Source: an uncultured Alphaproteobacteria bacterium
GTDB taxonomy: Bacteria > Pseudomonadota > Alphaproteobacteria > HIMB59
Assembly (NCBI GenBank): GCA_902527045.1
Contig: CABZNL010000004.1
Location: 1-64,000, forward strand
Length of the DNA stretch: 64,000 nt
Direction: 5' to 3'
Shown here in pieces: positions 57,258 to 64,000 of this stretch. Each line of letters starts with the position of its first letter. Positions within the stretch are counted from its first letter, which is position 1. Position numbers and translations under genes: made by a program. The notes beneath the pieces were generated by a model. The model worked only from the letters and a program-made list of their open reading frames with translations, was not told the origin of the DNA and ran no database searches.

Positions 57258-57365
57258 TTATTTTTTTAATTTTTTTCTTTTTTTTAAATTTTCCCTTAAT
57301 TTCTGGGCTAATTTATCTTTTTTCAGTTGTTCAATATTTTTTCTATTAAGGTCTTGTTTCTTCAT
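57258..57365 (-). CDS. Small basic peptide upstream of murA, 35 residues
   Basis: Read from the minus strand: ATG 57365 to TAA 57260-57258. The peptide is MKKQDLNRKNIEQLKKDK continued by a helix containing LAQKLRENLKKRKK, over 40 percent Lys/Arg. The LAxxLRxNLKRRK pattern matches, from memory, small conserved ORFs of alphaproteobacteria. It ends 4 bp before the murA ATG. A nucleic-acid-binding or ribosome-associated role is possible; its function is unknown. It diverges from clpB by 22 bp. Confidence 0.6.
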   Translation of the reverse strand: MKKQDLNRKNIEQLKKDKLAQKLRENLKKRKKLKK

Positions 57366-57387
57366 AAATTATAACCAAATAAATTAT

Positions 57388-59967
57388 ATGATGAATTTTG
57401 AAAAATACACTAATAGTTCAAAAAAAATTATTAATTCTGCACAAAATTTGGCATTAGGTAAAAAACATCAAAAGATTGCACCTATTCATATTATAAGTGA
57501 GTTATTAAATTCTAATCATGAAATAATAATTAAAATTTTTGAGAAAATTAATATTGATAATATTAAAAAAAATATTTCTGAATTGCTTTTAAAAGAGCCA
57601 GTAAACGGCACAATCCCTAGCCAAATTTATGCCGATCCTAAATTATTAATATTATTTGAAAGTGCTGAAAAAATAGCTAAAACAAATCAAGATAGTTTTG
57701 TATCAATTGATACTTTATTTTTGAGTTGTATTAAATCAGACGATCAAATTGAAACTATATTAAAAAAAAATGGTCTGAGTCACTCATCTGTCAAATCTAA
57801 AATACAAGAATTTAGAAAAGATGGAAAATCTGACAGTGAGAACTCTGATGATAATTTTAATGCATTAGAGAAATATACTATTAACGTTACTCAAAAAGCG
57901 CAAAATAGAGAATTAGATCCTGTTATTGGAAGAGATGAAGAAATTCGAAGAACAATTCAGGTTTTATCGAGAAGAACTAAAAATAATCCAATACTAATTG
58001 GTGACCCCGGTGTGGGTAAAACTGCATTGATAGAGGGTTTAGCTCAAAGAATAGTAAACAAAGATGTTCCACGCTCATTAGAAAATAAAGTTATTCGTAT
58101 ACTTGACCTTGGTTTATTACTTGCTGGCGCAAAATATCGTGGAGAGTTTGAAGAGAGACTTCAAAATGTTTTAAAAGAAATTCATAAACAAAATGGCTCT
58201 ATTATTTTATTTATTGATGAAATTCATACACTTGTTGGTGCTGGAAAGACAGACGGTGCGATGGATGCATCTAATATGTTAAAACCAGCATTAGCACGAG
58301 GTGAATTACATTGCGTTGGAGCCACAACACTCGATGAATATAAAAATTACTTTGAGAAAGATGCAGCTTTGACAAGGCGCTTTCAACCAGTATTTGTTAA
58401 CGAGCCCTCTTCTACCGACGCGGTAGCTATTTTGAGAGGTTTGAAAGAAAAGTATGAAATTCATCACGGGATAAGAATTAGTGACGAGGCTATTTTATCG
58501 TCAGTTCAATTGTCTGATCGTTACATCACTGACCGCTTTCTTCCTGATAAAGCAATTGATTTAATGGATGAAGCAGCAAGCAAAGTTAAAATGGAAATTG
58601 ATAGTAAACCTGAAGAAATTGATCAATTAGACCGGGATCTTATCAAGCTTCAAATGGAAAAAAACGTACTCTATAAAGAAAATGATAAAGACGCTAAAAA
58701 AAATGAGCAAATTGATAATCAAATATTAAATATACAAGAAAAACTAAATGTCCTTAATAGTACTTGGGAGTCAGAAAAAAAGATTTTAGATACAAAAAGA
58801 AATCTTAATGAAAGAATTGATCAAGCAAAAGAAGATCTTGAGAGTGCTCAAAGAACCGGGGATTTGACAAAGGCAAGCGAGCTTATGTATGGCTTACTTC
58901 CAAGTCTTGAAAAAGAATATGAGGAATTAAATCAAAAAGAGCAAGCTACTATTATAAATGAAGTAATAAACGCTGAAGATATTGCAAGTGTAGTCTCCAA
59001 ATGGACAGGTATCCCCTTAGAAAAACTTATTGGTGGAGAAAAAGATAAATTAATAAATATTGAAAAACTTTTAGAAAAAAGGGTCATTGGACAACAAGAT
59101 GCCATTGAGAAAGTCTCTAAAGCTATTAAGATTTCAAAAGCAGGTCTTCAAGATCCAGATAAGCCCCTTGGTTCTTTTCTTTTTCTAGGTCCAACTGGTG
59201 TTGGAAAGACGGAATTATCGAAAGCTTTAGCTGAATACGTTTTTGATAACGAAAAACAAATGCTGAGGCTTGATATGTCTGAATATATGGAAAAACACTC
59301 TGTAAGTAAGTTAATAGGTTCTCCTCCAGGTTATGTTGGTTACGATGATGGAGGAAAACTTACAGACTCTGTTAGAAGGCGACCTTATCAAGTAATCTTA
59401 TTTGATGAAATTGAAAAAGCACACCCAGATGTATTTAATATATTATTACAAATTCTTGATGATGGTAGGTTAACTGACTCAAAAGGTAAAATAGTTAATT
59501 TTAAAAATACACTTATTGTTATGACATCCAATATTGGTGCACAAATACCTATTGATGATAATTTTGACTATACTACTAAGAAAAATTTAGCTCTCGAAGA
59601 GCTTAAAAATCATTTTCGATTAGAATTTTTAAATAGAATTGATGAGATAATTTTATTTAATAAATTAACAAAAGAAAACATAAGTTCGATTTTAAATAAT
59701 CAAATTCAATTAATTGAAAAAAGAATTTCCTCTAAAGGAATATCTATCGGTTTTACCGATGAAGCCTTTGAATATCTTAAAGATAAGGGTTTTGATCCAT
59801 TGTTTGGTGCAAGGCCTTTAAAAAGACTATTACAAGATGAGGTTTTAAATCCTCTATCTGAGGTAATATTAGATATTGGTGAGAATATTCCAGATAAATT
59901 AATTTTTACTAAAGATAAATATGGGTTAGCAGTTGCTAATAAAAACCTCAAGGTTTTGAGATCATAA
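57388..59967 (+). CDS. clpB: Disaggregase ClpB
   Basis: Hexameric AAA+ chaperone that pulls apart aggregates with DnaK. The 859-residue protein has an N-terminal Clp repeat domain (about 1-140), the first AAA module with Walker [15 protein letters not shown] and [13 protein letters not shown], the middle coiled-coil M-domain (about 405-525), a second module [30 protein letters not shown], and a C-terminal small domain [12 protein letters not shown]. The M-domain separates ClpB from ClpA. ATG 57388 is followed by another ATG at 57391. Confidence 0.97.
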   Translation: MMNFEKYTNSSKKIINSAQNLALGKKHQKIAPIHIISELLNSNHEIIIKIFEKINIDNIKKNISELLLKEPVNGTIPSQIYADPKLLILFESAEKIAKTNQDSFVSIDTLFLSCIKSDDQIETILKKNGLSHSSVKSKIQEFRKDGKSDSENSDDNFNALEKYTINVTQKAQNRELDPVIGRDEEIRRTIQVLSRRTKNNPILIGDPGVGKTALIEGLAQRIVNKDVPRSLENKVIRILDLGLLLAGAKYRGEFEERLQNVLKEIHKQNGSIILFIDEIHTLVGAGKTDGAMDASNMLKPALARGELHCVGATTLDEYKNYFEKDAALTRRFQPVFVNEPSSTDAVAILRGLKEKYEIHHGIRISDEAILSSVQLSDRYITDRFLPDKAIDLMDEAASKVKMEIDSKPEEIDQLDRDLIKLQMEKNVLYKENDKDAKKNEQIDNQILNIQEKLNVLNSTWESEKKILDTKRNLNERIDQAKEDLESAQRTGDLTKASELMYGLLPSLEKEYEELNQKEQATIINEVINAEDIASVVSKWTGIPLEKLIGGEKDKLINIEKLLEKRVIGQQDAIEKVSKAIKISKAGLQDPDKPLGSFLFLGPTGVGKTELSKALAEYVFDNEKQMLRLDMSEYMEKHSVSKLIGSPPGYVGYDDGGKLTDSVRRRPYQVILFDEIEKAHPDVFNILLQILDDGRLTDSKGKIVNFKNTLIVMTSNIGAQIPIDDNFDYTTKKNLALEELKNHFRLEFLNRIDEIILFNKLTKENISSILNNQIQLIEKRISSKGISIGFTDEAFEYLKDKGFDPLFGARPLKRLLQDEVLNPLSEVILDIGENIPDKLIFTKDKYGLAVANKNLKVLRS

Positions 59968-60002
59968 CTTTCAACTTAATATAAAATTAGTATAATTAAT
60001 AA

Positions 60003-60095
60003 ATGAAGTGGATATTTTTAATTGGAGCTTTCGCTTTAATTTTCTTTGTTTTGTATCTTTCCGTAATGACCATAAGAAAAATTAGAAAAAAATAA
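60003..60095 (+). CDS. Tiny single-pass membrane peptide, 30 residues
   Basis: ATG 60003 to TAA 60093-60095 encodes MKWIFLIGAFALIFFVLYL and a basic tail TIRKIRKK. It is a lone hydrophobic helix with a positive C-terminus. The next frame starts three bases after its stop. No recognised family; the case for translation rests on the close spacing and the membrane-peptide pattern. Confidence 0.4.
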   Translation: MKWIFLIGAFALIFFVLYLSVMTIRKIRKK

Positions 60096-60098
60096 TTT

Positions 60099-60512
60099 TT
60101 GGACATTTTTTTTTCAGACTCTTTATATAACACAAAAATTTTTTTAGTTTCTTCTATTTTAACAATTATTTTTTTTTTACTTCTCTTGACGAGAAAAATT
60201 TATAAGAAAAAATTAACTATTTCAAATTTATCAATCTATTCCTCATTTTTTTTATTATTAATTACTTTATCTAGTCTGTTAGTTGCAAATTTTTTTGGGA
60301 AATTTACATATGTCTTATTTATAGCTGCAACAATTACGGTTATTTACTCTGAAATAAGCTTTCTTTTAGGGAAATATTTCTTTCCAAACTTTGTTAGTGA
60401 AAATATATCTAAAGAAATAATTTATATGTTCAGCTTTATTGTTTTTATAAATGCTGGTTATTTTACCTTTATGTTGATCTTGGATATTTTAAAAGCAGAA
60501 ACAGTGTTCTAA
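60099..60512 (+). CDS. Uncharacterised four-helix membrane protein
   Basis: A 137-residue frame with a TTG start, since no ATG occurs near the 5' end. Membrane helices at about 14-31, 41-64, 68-92 and 106-130 fill most of the protein; loops are short and rich in Lys. No motif is recognised. It lies three bases after a small membrane ORF and two bases before a small basic ORF, so the three may be translated as a unit. The start remains uncertain. Confidence 0.6.
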   Translation: MDIFFSDSLYNTKIFLVSSILTIIFFLLLLTRKIYKKKLTISNLSIYSSFFLLLITLSSLLVANFFGKFTYVLFIAATITVIYSEISFLLGKYFFPNFVSENISKEIIYMFSFIVFINAGYFTFMLILDILKAETVF

Positions 60513-60513
60513 A

Positions 60514-60696
60514 ATGAAGGTAATTACATTAGAAGTTGGAAACACTTCGTGGTGGAAAAATAGAAAATATAGAAGAGAAGCAGCTAATAAATTGAAGGAA
60601 TTAAGACTGAAATATAAAAGAATTAAACTTTTAAAAAAGTATAGAGCTCAAGATGCAAATACTATTATTTATGCTGACTATAAGATTATAAAATAA
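60514..60696 (+). CDS. Small basic protein, 60 residues
   Basis: Opens MKVITLEVGNTSWWKNRKYR and continues as a Lys/Arg-rich helix (AANKLKELRLKYKRIKLLKK) with a short C-terminal strand segment ANTIIYADYKII. No membrane helix. The WW pair and dense positive charge suggest binding to RNA, ribosome or membrane surface, but nothing more can be said. ATG lies two bases after the preceding stop. Confidence 0.6.
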   Translation: MKVITLEVGNTSWWKNRKYRREAANKLKELRLKYKRIKLLKKYRAQDANTIIYADYKIIK

Positions 60697-60699
60697 ATA

Positions 60700-61437
60700 T
60701 TACTTAGATAATTTTATAAAAATATCGCCCATACCAGAAATTAATTCTTCTTCTTTGGTATTATTTCTGACATTACATTGTTCGCCAACAACAGGATGAC
60801 TGTTTATGGCTAAAAGATCACCACTACTGCAACTATTGGGATTATGTAAAAAACCAATAACCATTTTTCCATCAACTGCAAACACTTGATCCTTATTCAT
60901 TTCTTCGCCATTGCAAAAATAATCTCGATTCACTTCTAGGGGAAATTCCTCTTTACCGCAGGGATTATCAATTGTCATAACAGTAAATTGCTCTTCAGCA
61001 CCTTTAAAAATATGTGAGATATTCATGGCCTTTGCATACTTCATTGAGTCACAAGTACAGGGCCAACAGCAGCGATACATATACCCACAAATTTTATTAT
61101 TAGTTGACTCTTCAAACATACTGATAAAATCTGGAGCAGAACCAGGTCGAATGAGCGAACCAGATACTGGGCAATATCGCTTATTGAATTCCACAAAATC
61201 ATTAAAATTGAGGTCTTGATCAATAAGATACTTAAAAAACTTTGGTCCCGCAGCATTTCTATTACCGTCTGGAAACATATCTCCCCAATTAACTCTCAAT
61301 GTCTCATAGTAATATTCCTCATTTTTGATCGTATTTTCATTAGCCTGTAATGTGCTAAGAAAAATTGTGATAAATAATGAAACGATAATGGTAGCTAGAA
61401 AATTATAAAATTTAGTAGAAAACTGAGCAAATTGCAT
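60700..61437 (-). CDS. Secreted cysteine-rich protein of unknown function
   Basis: A 245-residue protein with an N-terminal signal segment (hydrophobic about 14-29, probable cleavage after STLQA). The mature part has ten cysteines, four of which sit in ICGYMYRCCWPCTCDS, a packed cluster that could form disulfides or hold a metal; others are in RYCPV, DNPCG, YFCNGE, NSCSS and QCNV. Repeated phrases such as GKMVIGFLHNPNSCSSG are not recognised. It faces the UnbV-type gene across a 58-bp divergent gap, suggesting joint control. Confidence 0.78.
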   Translation of the reverse strand: MQFAQFSTKFYNFLATIIVSLFITIFLSTLQANENTIKNEEYYYETLRVNWGDMFPDGNRNAAGPKFFKYLIDQDLNFNDFVEFNKRYCPVSGSLIRPGSAPDFISMFEESTNNKICGYMYRCCWPCTCDSMKYAKAMNISHIFKGAEEQFTVMTIDNPCGKEEFPLEVNRDYFCNGEEMNKDQVFAVDGKMVIGFLHNPNSCSSGDLLAINSHPVVGEQCNVRNNTKEEELISGMGDIFIKLSK

Positions 61438-61495
61438 ATGTCCTAATTACACAAGTGTTTGAAATCTAGATCATAGGATATTGAGTAATAAATGT

Positions 61496-62932
61496 ATGAA
61501 GCTTGTTAAACTTACATATTTTTTATTATTTGTTTTTTATTCTATGTCGTCATTTGCTGAAAAAAGTTTTTTTAAAGATATAAGTAAACTTCTTCCTGAC
61601 CAAAAACCAAGATTGAGCTATGGTGTTGCAGTTACTGATTTTGATAATGATGGGGCAGATGAGTTTATAGTCACAGGTTTTGGATATGAAAATCTCGCTC
61701 TAGGTTACAATGGAAAAAGTCTTCAAAATAAAATTAAAGAAAATGTTTTTAGCGACTTCAACAGGTCTACTATAGGAGTTGCTGCATGCGATATCGATAA
61801 AGACGGTCACGAAGAAATATATTTTTTGAACACTGATACATACAGTGGCCAAAAAATGTACTCTGATAGATTGTTAAAACTTGTAGATAAAAATATTGAG
61901 GACTTGTTTGAAAAAGACATTAATCAAGACGAATTAAACTTAACTGCTGGTCGATCAGTTGTTTGTGTTGATAGAGAGGGCAAAGGTAACTACGGAATTT
62001 ATGTTGCAAACTACGGTGGCCCTACTCGATTTTACGAATATATAGATAACAGAGTGGTAGACTTAGCTGAAAGTCTCAAGTTAGATGAAATAACAGGCGG
62101 AAGGGCTGTAGTTGCTGGGCACATAATATCTGATCAAATGGATATTTTTGCAGCCAATGAAAGAGGTCCAAATTTTTTATATTTTAATAAAAAAGGAAAA
62201 TTTTTGGATGTTGCAGGTCAAATGAATGTGAGAGATATTTATCAAAATGGTCGAGGCACAGCATTGTCTGATATCTTGTACAGAGGTAGGCTTGATATTC
62301 TAAATGGTAATTGGGGCGGTTATCACAGAGCGTATGTTTATGATGACTACAAATTTAAAGATATAGCTGTTCCCTCTTTTGATGAACCTTCAAGAATAAG
62401 AACAGTGATTTCTGCAGATTTCGATAATGATGGTTACGATGAAGTATTTTTAAATAATATCGGTGAACCCAATAAATTATTCAAAATAGTTGAAAATGGT
62501 GTGTTTCAGGAAATTAAACTTAACAATGCTTTAGAGCCAAAAGGGCTTGGAACTGGCGCTGCGGTTGCTGATATAGATAATGATGGTGTACTTGAGCTTC
62601 TTATTTCACATGGTGAGTCTGGATTACAACCACTCTCATTATTTAAATTTAATTCAGCAGAAAAAACATCTTATTTGAGGATAAGACCTTTAAATATGCA
62701 TGGGGCACCTGCAAGAGGGGCAACAGTTACGCTAATAACAAATAAAAGAGAGCACTCTAAAACAATTGATGCTGGATCTGGTTATCTTTGTCAAATGGAG
62801 CCAGTAGCTCACTATGGGATAAGAGAAAATGAATCTGAATTTAAATTTAAAGTTAAATGGACTAACGGCGATGAGAATTTGTTTGATGTGAAAAATCTAA
62901 ATGAAACAATCATCGTAAGACAATCATTATGA
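61496..62932 (+). CDS. Secreted FG-GAP/VCBS-repeat protein with ASPIC/UnbV domain
   Basis: I start at ATG 61496 (478 residues) because MKLVKLTYFLLFVFYSMSSFA is a clean signal peptide; a TTG at 61481 would add five residues. The mature protein has beta-propeller repeats with calcium-type loops: DFDNDGADE, DIDKDGHEE, DFDNDGYDE and DIDNDGVLE. The C-terminal part (about 385-478) matches the ASPIC/UnbV domain, with MHGAPARGATVTL. It resembles CRTAC1-like proteins. Role on the cell surface or periplasm unknown. Overlaps the fasciclin gene by four bases (ATGA). Confidence 0.9.
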   Translation: MKLVKLTYFLLFVFYSMSSFAEKSFFKDISKLLPDQKPRLSYGVAVTDFDNDGADEFIVTGFGYENLALGYNGKSLQNKIKENVFSDFNRSTIGVAACDIDKDGHEEIYFLNTDTYSGQKMYSDRLLKLVDKNIEDLFEKDINQDELNLTAGRSVVCVDREGKGNYGIYVANYGGPTRFYEYIDNRVVDLAESLKLDEITGGRAVVAGHIISDQMDIFAANERGPNFLYFNKKGKFLDVAGQMNVRDIYQNGRGTALSDILYRGRLDILNGNWGGYHRAYVYDDYKFKDIAVPSFDEPSRIRTVISADFDNDGYDEVFLNNIGEPNKLFKIVENGVFQEIKLNNALEPKGLGTGAAVADIDNDGVLELLISHGESGLQPLSLFKFNSAEKTSYLRIRPLNMHGAPARGATVTLITNKREHSKTIDAGSGYLCQMEPVAHYGIRENESEFKFKVKWTNGDENLFDVKNLNETIIVRQSL

Positions 62933-63396
62933 CCAAAATTTTTTCAATAACTTTATTATTTATATTCTCTTTTTTAAATGCCAGCGAAAGAAATATTGTT
63001 GACTCAATATCTGAGAATGAGAGATTGCAAAAATTAAATGAACTTGTTATTGCTTCTCAACTTTCAAATAATTTATTAGATTATGAAAATTTGACATTAT
63101 TTGCACCTTTAGATGATGCCTTTGCTGCTTTAAGTGCAAAAACCTACTATGGATATCTAAAAGAAAAAAATAAAGATCAACTTCAAAGTTTAATTAAATT
63201 TCATTTTGTTGAAGGCGAATTCACTACTGAAAATGTTGAAGATACAATCAACACAAAGTCAATTAATGGTTTAGATTTAGAAATTAAAAAAACTAATGGG
63301 ATTTTATATGTGAATGGTGCTGAAGTTGTAGAGTCAGATATTAAGTTTTCTAATGGTATTATTCATTTAACTAATAGAGTATTAATACCTAAGTAA
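62929..63396 (+). CDS. Secreted fasciclin (FAS1) domain protein
   Basis: A 155-residue protein with a signal peptide (MTKIFSITLLFIFSFLNA before SER) and one FAS1 domain: LTLFAPLDDAFAAL (H1 box), IKFHFVEGEF, and the closing VNGAEVVESDIKFSNGIIHLTNRVLIPK, split over residues 128-155. FAS1 domains mediate adhesion. Start overlaps the stop of the UnbV-type gene, so the two are co-translated and may act together on the surface. Confidence 0.93.
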   Translation: MTKIFSITLLFIFSFLNASERNIVDSISENERLQKLNELVIASQLSNNLLDYENLTLFAPLDDAFAALSAKTYYGYLKEKNKDQLQSLIKFHFVEGEFTTENVEDTINTKSINGLDLEIKKTNGILYVNGAEVVESDIKFSNGIIHLTNRVLIPK

Positions 63397-63408
63397 AACT
63401 TCGAACCA

Positions 63409-64000
63409 CTAATCATCAACAACCATTGTATCTTTTGAGCCACCGCCCTGTGAGCTATTTACAATAGTGCTACCTTTTTTCAAAGCGACCCGAGTTAAAC
63501 CGCCCATAGTCACGTAAGTTTCCTTGCCAGATAAAATAAACGGCCTTAAGTCTTGATGCCTTGGCTCCATACTACTTCCTTGAAGTGTAGGAGTGGTTGA
63601 TAAAATTTCCAAAGGTTGAGCTATATAGTTTCTTGGGCTATGCATAATCTTTCTGGTATATGTATCCCTTTCTGATTTTGTAGCTTTAGGCCCAACTAAT
63701 ATTCCGTAGCCACCAGAGCCGTCAGCAGGTTTTACAATCATTTTTGACAAATTAGCTATGACATGATCTCTTTGTTTTTTATTATTACATAAAAAAGTTT
63801 CTACTTGATTAAGTTTAGGCTCTTCATCTAAATAATATTTAATCATTTTTGGAACATAAGAATAAATGACTTTATCATCAGCAACGCCACTACCTGGGGC
63901 ATTGATCAGACCTACATTTCCTTTTCTATAGGATTTGTACAAGCCAGCAACCCCCAAGAGTGACTCTTTGAAGAAAGTTTTAGGGTCTAAAAAAGTATCA
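63409..64000 (-). CDS. Circularly permuted ATP-grasp type 2 protein (C-terminal part)
   Basis: The frame is open to base 64000, so only about 197 C-terminal residues are visible; a TTG at 63957 is an internal codon, not the start. The sequence reads TFLDPKTFFKESLLGVAGLY, then NAPGSGVADDKVIYSYVPKM, KPADGSGGYG, and the family end DLRPFILSG, TMGGLTRVALKKGS and NSSQGGGSKDT. This is the CP_ATPgrasp (formerly DUF404/DUF407) family, often next to alpha-E (DUF403) and transglutaminase genes in peptide-ligation clusters. The partner genes, if any, lie outside to the right. Confidence 0.93.
   Translation of the reverse strand, partial: DTFLDPKTFFKESLLGVAGLYKSYRKGNVGLINAPGSGVADDKVIYSYVPKMIKYYLDEEPKLNQVETFLCNNKKQRDHVIANLSKMIVKPADGSGGYGILVGPKATKSERDTYTRKIMHSPRNYIAQPLEILSTTPTLQGSSMEPRHQDLRPFILSGKETYVTMGGLTRVALKKGSTIVNSSQGGGSKDTMVVDD

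Noticed and set aside
61025..61256. Small frames on both strands within the Cys-rich secreted protein gene
   Set aside because: Internal shadows; the 245-residue frame has a signal peptide and coherent Cys pattern.
63409..63957. Reading the ATP-grasp fragment as a complete 182-residue gene
   Set aside because: The frame stays open to the window edge and the residues upstream of the TTG match the family, so it is a truncated view of a longer gene.

Overview
The window is a gene-dense, strongly AT-rich stretch of a free-living, streamlined alphaproteobacterium, probably an oligotrophic marine lineage of the SAR11, HIMB59 or AEGEAN-169 kind. The lineage is inferred from gene content and order, not from any search. 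Pointers to Alphaproteobacteria are a circularly permuted two-piece tmRNA gene, a class I lysyl-tRNA synthetase, the BolA / J-protein / CobS / CobT block, the accA-xerD-aroK-aroB-CorC block, the miaA-DegP-HflC-HflK block and a TIGR01459-type HAD phosphatase. Gaps are mostly under 30 bp, many stop and start codons overlap, and I see no prophage, insertion sequence or CRISPR array.

Layout. 1-2263: nitrilase-fold amidase with a DUF1178 protein and an unknown small ORF, divergent from an NDUFAF5-like methyltransferase. 2290-11001: secA, then accA, xerD, a large unknown secreted protein and a tiny membrane ORF on the minus strand, divergent from aroK-aroB-CorC. 10990-14514: BolA, J protein, CobS, CobT. 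14503-20522: tgt with a queuosine-precursor transporter, rpmB, HAD phosphatase, pyrD, lysS and ferredoxin. 20630-26134: ctaA, two SDR proteins flanking a photolyase, purE-purK. 26131-33817: pyrC, glycosyltransferase, ygfZ, dimeric glycyl-tRNA synthetase, S49 peptidase, methyltransferase, polyprenyl diphosphate synthase, panB, apt. 33807-48804: fifteen minus-strand genes with no gap above 17 bp, running hflK-hflC-degP-miaA-ilvI-ilvH-ilvC-leuA-mreB-mreC-mreD-mrdA-rodA-cupin-DUF6165. 48831-57365: mrp, thyX, ssrA, a strongly signalled operon of three small proteins, a MazG-like pyrophosphohydrolase, tRNA-Phe, rng, infA, hisD, hisG, murA. 57388-64000: clpB, three small uncharacterised ORFs, a secreted set (Cys-rich protein, ASPIC/UnbV repeat protein, fasciclin) and the C-terminal part of a circularly permuted ATP-grasp gene.

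Functionally the window supplies parts of aromatic, branched-chain amino acid, histidine, purine, pyrimidine, thymidylate, pantothenate, haem A and polyprenyl biosynthesis, the whole rod-shape elongation machinery, and protein export and quality control (SecA, ClpB, DegP, HflKC, tmRNA).

The points I would look at first are the loss of metal-ligand residues in otherwise intact enzymes (Tgt zinc site, photolyase Fe-S cysteines, Mrp CxxC), the three-gene operon at 51109-52174 with the best promoter and ribosome binding sites in the window, the secreted cluster at 60700-63396, divergent genes whose start codons touch or overlap, and convergent genes that share one TTAA as both stop codons. None of these is a proven new system; the operon and the secreted cluster are the best candidates for undescribed biology.
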